Shown here one piece after another: positions 15,297-23,842 of a stretch of 64,000 nucleotides of DNA. Source of the DNA: Fermentibacter sp964564435. GTDB taxonomy: Bacteria > Fermentibacterota > Fermentibacteria > Fermentibacterales > Fermentibacteraceae. The number at the start of each line of letters is the position of its first letter. Position 1 is the first letter of the stretch. The notes below the pieces were generated by a model that was not told the DNA's origin, made no database searches, and saw only the letters and a list, made by a program, of their open reading frames with translations. Where the stretch lies: the NCBI GenBank assembly GCA_964564435.1, contig CAZMAT010000001.1, positions 248,001-312,000 of the forward strand, given 5' to 3'. The translations under genes and the position numbers were made by a program.

Positions 15297-18200
15297 TCAC
15301 ACCCCGGTTCCACAGCAGTGCTTGTACTTCTTCCCGCTGCCGCACGGGCAGGGGTCGTTCCGGCCCACCTTGGGGACCTCCCTGCGGACAGTCTGGACAG
15401 GCCCGGGCGCGCCCTGCGGCTCGGCCCCGCCCCTGGAGCCGGCCCCCGGCGCATCGGGCGAGGCGGAAGGCCTGGCGAGGCCCGGCTGATACGCCCTTCC
15501 CGCGGGCAGGCCCTCCCTCCTCAGGGGGACGGCCTGCTGCGGCCAGAGCGATAGCACCTGCTTCACGGCCAGCTTGTCGATCTCGTCCAGCAGGTTCTCG
15601 AAGAGGCCGAATGCCTCCTTCTTGAACTCCACCAGCGGATCCCTCTGCCCGTACGCCCTGAGACCTATGCCCTCCTTGAGATGGTCGATCTCGTAGAGGT
15701 GCTCCCTCCACCTGACGTCTATCGACCGCAGGACGGACCACTTCTCGAGCTCCCTCATCAGCGGGGCGCCCAGGCGCTCCTCCTTCATGCGGAGGAAGTC
15801 CATGATCCGGGAGACGGCGATCCTCCTGGCCTCCACGGGATCGTCCGTGCGCTCAGGCAGCCCTTCCAGCCCGATGGATACCCCGGAGAGCTCCATGAGC
15901 GAGAGCCTGGCCCTGTCGAGGTTCCACTCCTCGGGCTCGGTTCCGTCCGGGATGTGCTCCTCGAGCACGAAGCCGGCAGTGGCCGAGACCATCTCCCGGA
16001 CCTCCTCGGTCAGCCCCTCGCCGGTGAGGGCCTGGAGCCTCCTGGCGTATACCACCTCGCGCTGCTTGTTGGCCACGTCGTCGTATTCGAGCAGGTGCTT
16101 CCTGATGCCGAAGTTGTATTCCTCGACCCGCTTCTGGGCCTTCTCGATGGCCTTGGTCAGCATCGGGTGCTCAATGACCTCCCCCTCCTTGTCGCCGTTC
16201 TTCTTGAGGAAGTCGATCATGCGCTCGGATGCGAAGAGCCTGAAGAGGTCGTCTTCCAGAGAGAGGTAGAACCTGCTCGCGCCGGGATCGCCCTGCCTGC
16301 CGCTGCGGCCCCTGAGCTGCCTGTCGATCCGCCGGGCCTCGTGCCTCTCGGTGCCGATGACGAAGAGACCGCCCGGGACGCGCGTGCCGTCGGGGCCGGT
16401 GACCATCCTCACCGAATCGTCGATCTTGATGTCGGTTCCGCGCCCGGCCATGTTGGTCGCGATCGTCACCGCGCCGGGCTGGCCGGCCAGCGCTATGATC
16501 TCGGCCTCGGACTGGTGCTGCTTGGCGTTCAGGACGTTGTGCGGGATGCCCCTGGCCGTGAGCAGCCTGTGGAGCGTCTCGGAGACGTCGACCGAGACCG
16601 TGCCGACCAGGACCGGCTGCCTGGCCGAATGCAGGGCGGCCACCTCGTCGATCACCGCGGCGTACTTCTCGCGCTTGGTCTTGTAGACCCTGTCGTTGTG
16701 GTCGCGGCGCACGACGGGCACGTTGGTCGGGATGACCACCACGTCGAGGTCGTAGATCGACTCGAACTCGGAGGCCTCCGTCTCTGCGGTTCCCGTCATG
16801 CCCGACAGCTTGTCGTACATCCTGAAGTAGTTCTGGATGGTGATGGTGGCGAGGGTCTGGGTCTCGGACCTGACCTCGACGTTCTCCTTGGCCTCCAGTG
16901 CCTCGTGCAGGCCGTCGCTGAAACGCCTCCCGGGCATGAGCCTTCCGGTGAACTGGTCGACTATCACGACCCGCCCCTGGTCGACGACGTACTCGACGTC
17001 CTTCTCGTACATCTGGAAGGCCCTCAGGAGCTGGTCGATGGCGTGGAGGGCCTCGGCCTTCCTGGTCTGCCCCTCGAGCGCCTCCTGTCTGCGCTTCAGC
17101 TTTTCGTCGTCGGGGATAGTCAGGGCGTCTATCTCGCCTATGATCTCGGATACGTCCCTGAGGAGGAAGAAGTCGGGATCCTCGGGAGAAAGGAGCTTCC
17201 TGCCCATCTCGGACAGGTTCACCGAGCGCTCCCTCTCGTCCATCGCGAAGTACAGGTCCTCGTCGAGCTTCCCGAACGCCTTGTCGCGCAGCTTCTCCGC
17301 CTCGTTCCTCTGGAGCTCCCTCAGCCTGTCGGGATCCTGCAGGGACTTCTGGAGCCTCCGGTGCTTCGGCGCCCCCCTCCGGGCCTTGAGGTAGAGTTCG
17401 GCCGCCTCGTGTTCCTCGCCCGCATCCCAGAGGCGGTCGGCCTCGGCGACTATGCCGCCGACCAGTTCGCTCTGCTTCGAGACCAGCCTTCCGACCGCTC
17501 CCCTGTAGTCCTTGTACTGAGTGGCCGTCCTGGCCACGGGACCGCTTATGATGAGGGGGGTGCGGGCCTCGTCCACGAGGACGCTGTCGACCTCGTCCAC
17601 GATGCAGTAGCGGAAGCCCCTGTGGACGCGGTCCTCCAGCCTCACGGCCATGTTGTCGCGGAGGTAGTCGAAACCGAACTCGTTGTTCGTGCCGTAGGTG
17701 ATGTCGCAGGAATAGGCCGCCCTGCGCTCCGGAGGGGTCATCCCCTGCTGGATGCAGCCTACGGTCAGGCCCAGGAATTCGTACACGGGCCCCATCCACT
17801 GGGAGTCCCTCAGGGCCAGATAGTCGTTCACCGTCACGAGGTGGGCGCCCCTGCCGACGGGCAGCCCTTCGATCGGCTCGAAGGTCCAGCGTGCGGGGGC
17901 GGAGCCCCATTCACGCTCGGCCAGGGCCGTCCATCGCTCGTCGAGCGGGAGGGCGTTCAGGTACATGGGCATCACTGCGACGAGGGTCTTGCCCTCGCCG
18001 GTGGCCATCTCGGCTATCCTGCCCTCGTGGAGGACGATGCCGCCCATGAGCTGCACGTCGTAGGGCACCATGTTCCACCGGGTGTCGCGCCCCGTCACCT
18101 TCCAGGAGCGCCCGCAGAGTCTGCGGCAGGCCTCCCTGACGGTCGCGAAGGCCTCGCAGAGTATGTCGTCGAGGGTCTCCCCCTCCGCGAGCCTGCGTCT

Positions 18201-18350
18201 GAAGACGTCCGTGGAGCCCGCGAGCTCCGCGTCCGTCATGGCGGCGATCCGGTCGGAGAGCGCGTTCATCTCGTCGACCAGAGGGCGCATCCTCCGGACG
18301 TGCTTTCTCTGTCTGTCGCCGAAGAGGGTCTTCAGGAAGCCGGTGATCAA
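15297..18350 (-). CDS. secA: Preprotein translocase ATPase SecA
   Basis: A 1017-residue SecA, the motor that pushes unfolded preproteins through SecYEG. NBD1 has Walker A MATGEGKTLVA and DEVDSVLVDEARTPLIISG; NBD2 has the VTIATNMAGRGTDI motif and QLRGRSGRQGDPG. The C-terminus carries the zinc SEC-C motif CPCGSGKKYKHCC. Two insertions set it apart from E. coli SecA: about 27 residues between the Walker A helix and LVTVNDYL, and a helical stretch of about 100 residues after ISGP of the type seen in Bacteroidetes SecA. The start is TTG, supported by GGAGGA 5 nt upstream. It starts one base after the stop of the YfiM-like gene. Confidence 0.97.
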   Translation of the reverse strand: MITGFLKTLFGDRQRKHVRRMRPLVDEMNALSDRIAAMTDAELAGSTDVFRRRLAEGETLDDILCEAFATVREACRRLCGRSWKVTGRDTRWNMVPYDVQLMGGIVLHEGRIAEMATGEGKTLVAVMPMYLNALPLDERWTALAEREWGSAPARWTFEPIEGLPVGRGAHLVTVNDYLALRDSQWMGPVYEFLGLTVGCIQQGMTPPERRAAYSCDITYGTNNEFGFDYLRDNMAVRLEDRVHRGFRYCIVDEVDSVLVDEARTPLIISGPVARTATQYKDYRGAVGRLVSKQSELVGGIVAEADRLWDAGEEHEAAELYLKARRGAPKHRRLQKSLQDPDRLRELQRNEAEKLRDKAFGKLDEDLYFAMDERERSVNLSEMGRKLLSPEDPDFFLLRDVSEIIGEIDALTIPDDEKLKRRQEALEGQTRKAEALHAIDQLLRAFQMYEKDVEYVVDQGRVVIVDQFTGRLMPGRRFSDGLHEALEAKENVEVRSETQTLATITIQNYFRMYDKLSGMTGTAETEASEFESIYDLDVVVIPTNVPVVRRDHNDRVYKTKREKYAAVIDEVAALHSARQPVLVGTVSVDVSETLHRLLTARGIPHNVLNAKQHQSEAEIIALAGQPGAVTIATNMAGRGTDIKIDDSVRMVTGPDGTRVPGGLFVIGTERHEARRIDRQLRGRSGRQGDPGASRFYLSLEDDLFRLFASERMIDFLKKNGDKEGEVIEHPMLTKAIEKAQKRVEEYNFGIRKHLLEYDDVANKQREVVYARRLQALTGEGLTEEVREMVSATAGFVLEEHIPDGTEPEEWNLDRARLSLMELSGVSIGLEGLPERTDDPVEARRIAVSRIMDFLRMKEERLGAPLMRELEKWSVLRSIDVRWREHLYEIDHLKEGIGLRAYGQRDPLVEFKKEAFGLFENLLDEIDKLAVKQVLSLWPQQAVPLRREGLPAGRAYQPGLARPSASPDAPGAGSRGGAEPQGAPGPVQTVRREVPKVGRNDPCPCGSGKKYKHCCGTGV

Positions 18351-18351
18351 G

Positions 18352-18789
18352 TCAGTCCTCCGCTATGAAATGACAGGCAAGCGCGTACCCGGCGGCCGCG
18401 CCGGCCAGGTCGGCGAACAGGTCCCATGGGTCGACGCATCCGCCATCGCGGGCGTCCCATATCTCCTTGGCCACGCCGAGCCCCAGGGCGAACGCGGCAC
18501 CAGCGGCCTCCGGGGAGCCTCCTCCGGCGTCGCAGTGCCCGGCAACCCCGGAGGCCGTGCATCCCGCATCGGCGGAGATGACGGCGTGCAGCACCCTGTC
18601 CTCCCTCGCGAGCGGGCAGCCCGTGGAGTGTATAATAACGCCCGCGAGCAGGACGAGGACGATGATGCCGGTATGCCCCGGCTCACGCGCCTTGCCTTCC
18701 GACCCTGCTCCGGGCCAGGGCGGCCGGGGGAGCACCAGGCCCAGGAGGGCGAGGAGCGCCGCAAGGACAGCCCAGAGCCTCCTACTCAT
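18352..18789 (-). CDS. Small membrane protein resembling YfiM/DUF2279
   Basis: A 145-residue protein with an N-terminal membrane segment (LWAVLAALLALLGLVLP), a second near 40-55, and a C-terminal part matching the YfiM/DUF2279 layout. That part has DRVLHAVIS, then AFALGLGVAKEIWDARDGG, then DPWDLFADLAGAAAGYALA. In this family the D-x-x-x-H and GxGKE-x-x-D elements recur in short integral-membrane or lipoprotein forms of unknown function. The ATG overlaps the upstream TPR gene by 8 nt; secA follows after one base. Confidence 0.6.
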   Translation of the reverse strand: MSRRLWAVLAALLALLGLVLPRPPWPGAGSEGKAREPGHTGIIVLVLLAGVIIHSTGCPLAREDRVLHAVISADAGCTASGVAGHCDAGGGSPEAAGAAFALGLGVAKEIWDARDGGCVDPWDLFADLAGAAAGYALACHFIAED

Positions 18790-19687
18790 GCTCGTACAGC
18801 CTGGTCATCGAGAGCAGCGAATCCGACACCCTGACGAACTCCTCCGAGGGTCCCCCGAGCAGCAGCGCCTCCGAGAGCCGCTGGGAGGCCAGCTCGAGCC
18901 GCCCGTTCCTCATGTCCGACCGGGCGGCGGACACGAGCCCCCATCCCAGCGACCTGAGCGCATCCGGCGTCGTGAGCGCCTCCACGGACCTCCTGAGCGC
19001 CCAGAGGCGCCTCTCCTGATCTCCCTCCAGCGAGGCGACCGAGGCGCAGGCATCCCAGTATCCCGGCTCGAACCATCTCGCGCGCCTGAGCACGAGGAGG
19101 TTGGCCGCCGCCTCTTCCAGCAGCCCCGCCCCGCAGAGCTCCTCCACCAGCATTGACCTGTAGAATCCCTCGTCCGGAGCTAGTTCCACGCATCGCCTGA
19201 GGAGCTCGAGCGACCTGTCCCCCGGCCCTTCCGCGCCCTCCAGGACGGAGAGCCAGCAGCAGGCGTCGGCCGCGGTGGAGTCGTCGGGAGACAGGGAGCT
19301 GTCGCGCAGGTACCGGAGCGACTCCTCGTGGCCGCAGGCCGCGGCATGGTAGCGAGCGGCACCGCCGTTCCTGACCAGACCGGCCAGCTCGAGCACCTCC
19401 GGCTCCCTCCCGGAACGCCTAAGGGCCTTGAAGTACTCCGCGAGGAACAGCTCCTCGCCGGGCTCCATCCTCCATGCCGCGAAGGCATGGACGCAGGCGC
19501 TGTCGGGCATCTCCATCAGGTTGTACGCCCTTGCGAGGCGCCATCGGGTCCAGGGGTCCCAGGGGTGCTCGGCGGTTTCGGCCCGGAGCGCGGGGATCGC
19601 CTCCGCCACGCGTCCGAGGTGCATGAGCGAGTCGCCGGACGAGCCCAGGAGCGCGGCTGCCAGGACCGTTGCAGGGAAGGGGTTCAG
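18782..19687 (-). CDS. Secreted or membrane-anchored TPR protein
   Basis: A protein of about 301 residues with a hydrophobic start (FPATVLAAALLG) and TPR-like helical pairs through its length, for example VAEAIPALRAETAEHPWDPW and LLEEAAANLLVLRRARWFEP. The open frame extends to 20023, but that part overlaps the better-supported gene at 19684-20061. I place the start at a CTG (19685-19687) forming a CTGA junction with that gene's stop, with GGAAGG 3 nt upstream; the first in-frame ATG is at 19624 and would cut the signal segment. The start is therefore unsure. The function is unknown. Confidence 0.6.
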   Translation of the reverse strand: MNPFPATVLAAALLGSSGDSLMHLGRVAEAIPALRAETAEHPWDPWTRWRLARAYNLMEMPDSACVHAFAAWRMEPGEELFLAEYFKALRRSGREPEVLELAGLVRNGGAARYHAAACGHEESLRYLRDSSLSPDDSTAADACCWLSVLEGAEGPGDRSLELLRRCVELAPDEGFYRSMLVEELCGAGLLEEAAANLLVLRRARWFEPGYWDACASVASLEGDQERRLWALRRSVEALTTPDALRSLGWGLVSAARSDMRNGRLELASQRLSEALLLGGPSEEFVRVSDSLLSMTRLYEHE

Positions 19688-20061
19688 TTGCCTTCCAGAG
19701 CGTCGCCCTCGAAGGCGCCGCTCATGTGGACCTGGAGGAGGAAGTTCTCGCTGGGCTTCCAGTCGAGCCCGACCCCTCCGAGATAGTATCCGGCATCGGG
19801 GCCGTGGAAGTCGAGCAGTCTGGAATAGCCGAGATCGACTTCGGCGGTGACGTTCGGGTGCAGCAGGAAGCCCATGGAACCGACATAGGTGCCGGTTCCG
19901 TAGGAATACCCGCCCCCGCTGGTGAATGAGAAGCTCATCGAGCTCGAGAAGTCGGGCCTGAGCAGCGGCGAGCCGTTTCCGAAGAGGTCGAACCGGCCCG
20001 GATCGAGCCCCAGGGCCGAGCATGCCTGGAATGCGGCGAGTGTCAGGAGAAGCGCTCTCAT
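19684..20061 (-). CDS. Small secreted, outer-membrane-like protein
   Basis: A 125-residue exported protein with signal peptide MRALLLTLAAFQACSALG. The mature part alternates aromatic, polar and glycine residues as in outer-membrane beta strands: SMSFSFTSGGGYSYGTGTYV, VTAEVDLGYSRLL, LGGVGLDWKPSENFLLQVHM. It is too short for a full barrel alone, so a fragment-like, oligomeric or beta-sandwich fold is possible. The ATG at 20061 has GAGGAGG 8 nt upstream. The stop overlaps the next gene's likely CTG start. I recognise no family. Confidence 0.65.
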   Translation of the reverse strand: MRALLLTLAAFQACSALGLDPGRFDLFGNGSPLLRPDFSSSMSFSFTSGGGYSYGTGTYVGSMGFLLHPNVTAEVDLGYSRLLDFHGPDAGYYLGGVGLDWKPSENFLLQVHMSGAFEGDALEGN

Positions 20062-20148
20062 CAGGAAGACCTCCTCAGGCTGTCCGGAACGAACATAACG
20101 GCCCCCCGGCCCCTGCGCCATAGTCGCCGGGAGCTGCGGCCGGCCGGT

Positions 20149-21906
20149 TCATCGCGGTGCGCAGGCCCGGCCCGTGAGGATGAACTCCCCGCGGCTGCCT
20201 TCAATTACCAGCCTGGAGCCGGAGAGTTCCAGGACGGCCGGGCTGTGGGTCACGATTATCGCCGTCCTGGCCCCGATCGCCCGGGGCAGTGTGGAGAGCA
20301 GGGCCTTCTCGGACGATGCGTCCAGGGCCGATGTGGGCTCGTCGAACAGGAGGATGTCCGGGTTGCCGACCAGCGCCCGCGCGATGGCGAGCCTCTGCCT
20401 CTGGCCGAGGGAGAGGCCGAAGCCGCCTTCACCGAGCATCCTGTCGAGGTCGGAAGGCGTGGATGCGAAGTCGGCCCCCGCATCCCTGCAGGCCGCGAGC
20501 GCCTGCTCCGGGGTCGCGGATGGAGCGCCGAGCCTGAGGTTCTCGAGTATCGTGCCCGAGAGGACCGAGGCCTCCTGGGGCACGAAGCCCATCCTGGCCC
20601 TCACGGAGCGCCTGTCGTACTCGTCGAGCGGGATGCCGTCGAGGAGTATCGAGCCCGAATCCGGCCTGTAGAAACCGAGCAGGAGCATGAGCAGGGTCGT
20701 CTTGCCCTCCCCGCTGGCCCCCGTGACCGCCATCGTCCCGCCCGGCGGGATCCTGAAGGAGATCCCCGAGAGCACGGGCTCGTCCGGGGAATAGCCGAAG
20801 GAGACATCCCTGAACTCCACCTCCCCCGACAGCCGGTCCACCCTCCTGGATCCGCAATCCTCCCCCGGGGGGGCGGTCAGGGCCGTCACCCTGTCGACAG
20901 CTGCGAGGGACTGGGGTATCTGGGTCGTGAACGAAGAGAGCCTTCGGGCAGGGCCGAGGGTCGAACCCAGGAAGGACAGGAAGGCGAGCAGCGAGCCGAG
21001 AGTCATCGACCCGCCTATCACGAGGTAGGCCCCCGCGCCGGCGGCGCACAGCCGGGCCGCTCCGGGCACCAGCTCCAGGAGCAGCCCCGCGGCGGTCCCC
21101 GAAGCCGTCCTCTCCATCATCAGGCCGAACATCCTCCCCAGGCCCTCCCTGACACGGCCGGACATGCGTTCCTCCGCGGCGAAGGCCCTGACGACCGTGC
21201 CCGCCGCGAGGACCTCCTGGAGGTCCCTCGAGACCCTGGCCCCCTCCTCCATCGAATGGAGGCCCAGGTTGCGCAGACGGCGCGACATCGCGCCGGCCGC
21301 CAGCAGCATGGCGGCGAGGAACGGGAGGCACAGGAGGCCCAGGCGCCATTCCATGGACATCATGAGGGCCACGCCTGCCGCCAGCCGGACTACGGATGCG
21401 GCGAGATGGACCGATGCGCCCGAGAGGAACCAGGAGACACCCTGTATGTCGGATGTGACGCGGGACATGAGGTACCCGGTCCTCTCCTCGCCGAAGAGCC
21501 TTACGGGCAGGGACATGGCCCTGCCGAGGAGGTCGCCCTGCATGTCCGCGGTGGCTGCCCCGGAGAAGCGTGCCGTGGCGTACTGCTCGAGCGCGCCGGC
21601 GATCAGGAGGAGCAGGCCGAGCCCGGCCAGGAGTGCCAGCCTGGCAGGCAGCATCGAGGTGTCCCCCGCCGAGATCGAGTCGTCCACCACGCTCCGGGTC
21701 ACGAACGGAACCGCGTATCCGAGCCCGATCGAGGCGAGGGTCGCGGTCAGAGCCGTCACGCCGTCCCCTGCGTGCGCCCTGGCGTAAGGAAGGACGAGGC
21801 GAACGGCGTCCGCGATCCCGGACTTCCCCCCGGCGGGTCCCAGGGGGTCGGGGGGCCGTTCCCTCCGGAAGCCGGAGAGAGCTTCGGAGATCATGCGGGA
21901 TATCAT
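20149..21906 (-). CDS. ABC exporter (fused membrane and ATPase domains), RiPP cluster
   Basis: A 585-residue half-transporter. A six-helix exporter-type membrane domain (about 25-320) is followed by an ATPase with Walker A GASGEGKTT, signature LSLGQRQRLA and Walker B ILLFDEPTSALD. There is no N-terminal C39 peptidase domain, which many RiPP exporters carry. The leader would have to be cut by another protein, and the S26-type protease just upstream is a candidate. The ATG at 21906 forms an ATGA overlap with that protease gene. The product probably exports the modified peptide; lipid or drug export cannot be excluded. Confidence 0.85.
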   Translation of the reverse strand: MISRMISEALSGFRRERPPDPLGPAGGKSGIADAVRLVLPYARAHAGDGVTALTATLASIGLGYAVPFVTRSVVDDSISAGDTSMLPARLALLAGLGLLLLIAGALEQYATARFSGAATADMQGDLLGRAMSLPVRLFGEERTGYLMSRVTSDIQGVSWFLSGASVHLAASVVRLAAGVALMMSMEWRLGLLCLPFLAAMLLAAGAMSRRLRNLGLHSMEEGARVSRDLQEVLAAGTVVRAFAAEERMSGRVREGLGRMFGLMMERTASGTAAGLLLELVPGAARLCAAGAGAYLVIGGSMTLGSLLAFLSFLGSTLGPARRLSSFTTQIPQSLAAVDRVTALTAPPGEDCGSRRVDRLSGEVEFRDVSFGYSPDEPVLSGISFRIPPGGTMAVTGASGEGKTTLLMLLLGFYRPDSGSILLDGIPLDEYDRRSVRARMGFVPQEASVLSGTILENLRLGAPSATPEQALAACRDAGADFASTPSDLDRMLGEGGFGLSLGQRQRLAIARALVGNPDILLFDEPTSALDASSEKALLSTLPRAIGARTAIIVTHSPAVLELSGSRLVIEGSRGEFILTGRACAPR

Positions 21907-22490
21907 CCCCGACCCTCCCCCCGGGGGTGGTCGATCACGAGCGAATAGAGCCTGCGGCAGTGGAACACGCCCAGGCCTGGGATCCATCGGGCGACGGTGC
22001 GCCCGCGGTGGACGTACCTGGTCTCCGGCCCGTGGGGGCCCTCTAGCCTGACCTCTCCTATCCCGGGCCGCCAGAGGGCCGTCGCCAGCGATCTCAGGAC
22101 CGCAGGCGCGGCAGGCAGCCGCCGGGCGAAGGCTCTCCGCAGGGACGCCCATGCGCGGCTCAGGGCCGCCTGTGCGATTCCAGCGGCACCGCCCGGAAGG
22201 GGCGCCCGCCTTCCGTACCCGCGCAGCCTGCCCCTCGCGAGGTATGCGAAGGATGCCGCGTCGACGGGTACGGGGTCCTCGGAGGGACAGCGGTCGCCCT
22301 TCGTCACCAGCCTGCCGTCCTCGAGCACGCGGAGCACCCTGTGCACGACCAGTCCTTCACCTCCCGGGGGCGTGAAGACTATCACATCCCCCCTGCCGAC
22401 CCTCCCGAAGTCAGTTTCCATGCAAACGAGGACGTCCCCCCGCCGGAGCAGCGGGTACATGCTGGTCCCGGTGTAGAAAAGCGTCCTCAC
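21903..22490 (-). CDS. S26-family, SipW/ER-type signal-peptidase-like protease, RiPP cluster
   Basis: A 195-residue protein starting with GTG (GTGA overlap with the kinase gene). Catalytic Ser10 lies in YTGTSMYPLLRRGD. H50 in LVVHRV occupies the place of the catalytic His of SipW/ER-type signal peptidases, where bacterial LepB has Lys. The box LVTKGDRCPSEDPVPV (about 61-76) matches the TKGDxxxxxDP element of that subfamily. The remaining C-terminal 110 residues are basic and I recognise no domain in them. No clear membrane helix is present, which is odd for a signal peptidase. Its position between the kinase and the exporter suggests leader removal. Confidence 0.75.
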   Translation of the reverse strand: MRTLFYTGTSMYPLLRRGDVLVCMETDFGRVGRGDVIVFTPPGGEGLVVHRVLRVLEDGRLVTKGDRCPSEDPVPVDAASFAYLARGRLRGYGRRAPLPGGAAGIAQAALSRAWASLRRAFARRLPAAPAVLRSLATALWRPGIGEVRLEGPHGPETRYVHRGRTVARWIPGLGVFHCRRLYSLVIDHPRGEGRG

Positions 22491-23500
22491 CGTGCTCCGC
22501 GCACGAAGGCATCCACCGCGCCCCAGTCCAGCGCCTCCCTCGTGAACCAGATCCTCCCGCAGGGCAACGACCTGCAGAGACGGAGCATCGAGTCGAAGGC
22601 GGCATCCCTCACCCGGGGCGGCAGGTCTTCGAAATATGTCCTGTTGTCCTGCCACAGGAATGCGAAGGCCTCCCTGGGATCGATCCGACCTATCCCGAAG
22701 GAGTCGGACTTCTCGAGGATGAACACCCCCGCCGCGCGCCCGCATCCGGCCTGCCCCGACAGCTCGTTCCACGGGGTGGGATGGACGGCGAACCCGTCGC
22801 CGGAACCGACGACGAGCATCCTGTCGTCGCCGAGGACGGAGCCTCGCGGAGCCAGGCCGGAGGCCGTGGACTTGCCCCCCGAGTCGGGGGCGGCGAGGAG
22901 CACGGTGCCGCATCCCAGGGAGATGCCGGCGGAGTGGACAAGGAACGCCCCCAGGGAGGGCAGGAACAGCGAGAAGAGCTTCCTGAGGGAATAGAAGGCT
23001 GCCGGAGTCGAAAGGGCATCCCTCAGCCCCCCCGACACGAAGACGCTCGCCGAGAGCCTCTCGAAGTCCCTGATCTCGACTGTCATGGAGTGGGCCAGAA
23101 CCGAGACTGCGGCGGGACCCGAAGCCCTGCCCACGGCGCCCTCGATCTCCGCGAGGATCCTCTCAGACCTCGCGAGGCGCATCCAGTCTCCGCGGTCGCG
23201 AGGGATCTCGCATCCTGGAGGCAGAAGGAGCGGCAGGAGCTGTGAGCCGCCGCTTATCCTCGCGGGGCTGTGGCAGCGCGCGAGGGCCCGGCCTAGCCTG
23301 AGTTCGGCGCCGGGCGCCTCCGCTTCACCGTCGGGGATCTCGGAAATGCTGTGCCGTACGTCGGGTCGCGCATCGAGGCAGGCAGGCGGTGCGAGGTATC
23401 GCTCCATCCGGGGATCGGCGAGAGCCGGAAGCGGGATGTCGGATGAGGTGAGGAAGCCGAACGGCCCGATGCGGTGGTTCGTCACCTCCGGACACGTCAT
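22487..23500 (-). CDS. HprK/PEP-carboxykinase-like P-loop kinase, RiPP cluster
   Basis: A 337-residue protein. Residues 185-300 show the HPr kinase-like core: VHSAGISLG, the P-loop AAPDSGGKST (about 203-212), LGDDRMLV with two acidic residues, and VHPTPWNELS. Such HprK-related proteins recur beside PqqD-like and maturase genes in peptide-modification clusters, where their substrate is usually unknown. The N-terminal 150 residues look like a variable substrate-binding region. It begins 22 nt after the intact precursor gene and overlaps the protease gene by 4 nt. I see no clear Shine-Dalgarno before the ATG. Confidence 0.75.
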   Translation of the reverse strand: MTCPEVTNHRIGPFGFLTSSDIPLPALADPRMERYLAPPACLDARPDVRHSISEIPDGEAEAPGAELRLGRALARCHSPARISGGSQLLPLLLPPGCEIPRDRGDWMRLARSERILAEIEGAVGRASGPAAVSVLAHSMTVEIRDFERLSASVFVSGGLRDALSTPAAFYSLRKLFSLFLPSLGAFLVHSAGISLGCGTVLLAAPDSGGKSTASGLAPRGSVLGDDRMLVVGSGDGFAVHPTPWNELSGQAGCGRAAGVFILEKSDSFGIGRIDPREAFAFLWQDNRTYFEDLPPRVRDAAFDSMLRLCRSLPCGRIWFTREALDWGAVDAFVRGAR

Positions 23501-23522
23501 GGCGGAGGGGAGTCCGGATGGG

Positions 23523-23774
23523 CTAGAATGCCGTTCCGGAAATGCAGTTGTTGGCGGCCCTGTGGCCGTAGTCGCAACCGCCGTACTCCGGGTCGAGGCC
23601 CGTGGGTCTGCAGCCGGTGGGGTCTCCGGATTCGGGCGCGATGCCCGTTACGCACGTGATCACGCTGTAGAGGCCCGTGCCGTTCATGCATGTCCCACGG
23701 CTATGGCCCTCGGCCGTGCGGCCCGAGAGATCCATAGCTATCGGCGGTTCGTATGCCGGTTTGAAAGAAGCCAT
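23523..23774 (-). CDS. RiPP precursor peptide 1, five C-x(2,3)-G motifs
   Basis: An 83-residue peptide. The leader MASFKPAYEPPIAMDLSG is followed by RTAEGHSRGT and a cysteine-rich core. Cys29, 41, 55, 67 and 77 each begin a C-x(2,3)-G motif: CMNG, CVTG, CRPTG, CDYG, CISG. The C-terminus is CISGTAF. The split precursor upstream shares the leader (LDLSG), the HSRG element, all five motifs and the identical spacing 12-14-12-10. GGAGG lies 6 nt before the ATG, and a promoter sits at 23797-23825. Immediate neighbours are two radical SAM/SPASM enzymes and the kinase, protease and exporter. That context makes it a peptide substrate for cysteine-directed radical modification; the product is unknown. 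Confidence 0.8.
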   Translation of the reverse strand: MASFKPAYEPPIAMDLSGRTAEGHSRGTCMNGTGLYSVITCVTGIAPESGDPTGCRPTGLDPEYGGCDYGHRAANNCISGTAF

Positions 23775-23796
23775 TCTGACCTCCACTGCATCCCCG

Positions 23797-23825
23797 ATAA
23801 TAAGGATGCGGGGCGTCCCTGAAAA
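23797..23825 (-). promoter_or_regulatory. Internal promoter for precursor peptide 1
   Basis: Minus strand: TTTTCA (23820-23825), 17-nt spacer, TATTAT (23797-23802), then about 22 nt with GGAGG before the precursor ATG. This would give the substrate gene a separate, stronger transcript than the operon, as is common for RiPP precursors. Confidence 0.5.
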
Positions 23826-23842
23826 GTGACCCCCCCCGAGCT

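Noticed and set aside
15681..18368. 895-codon open frame on the plus strand
   Set aside because: It is exactly antisense to secA, whose motifs are complete; in high-GC DNA the complementary frame stays open.
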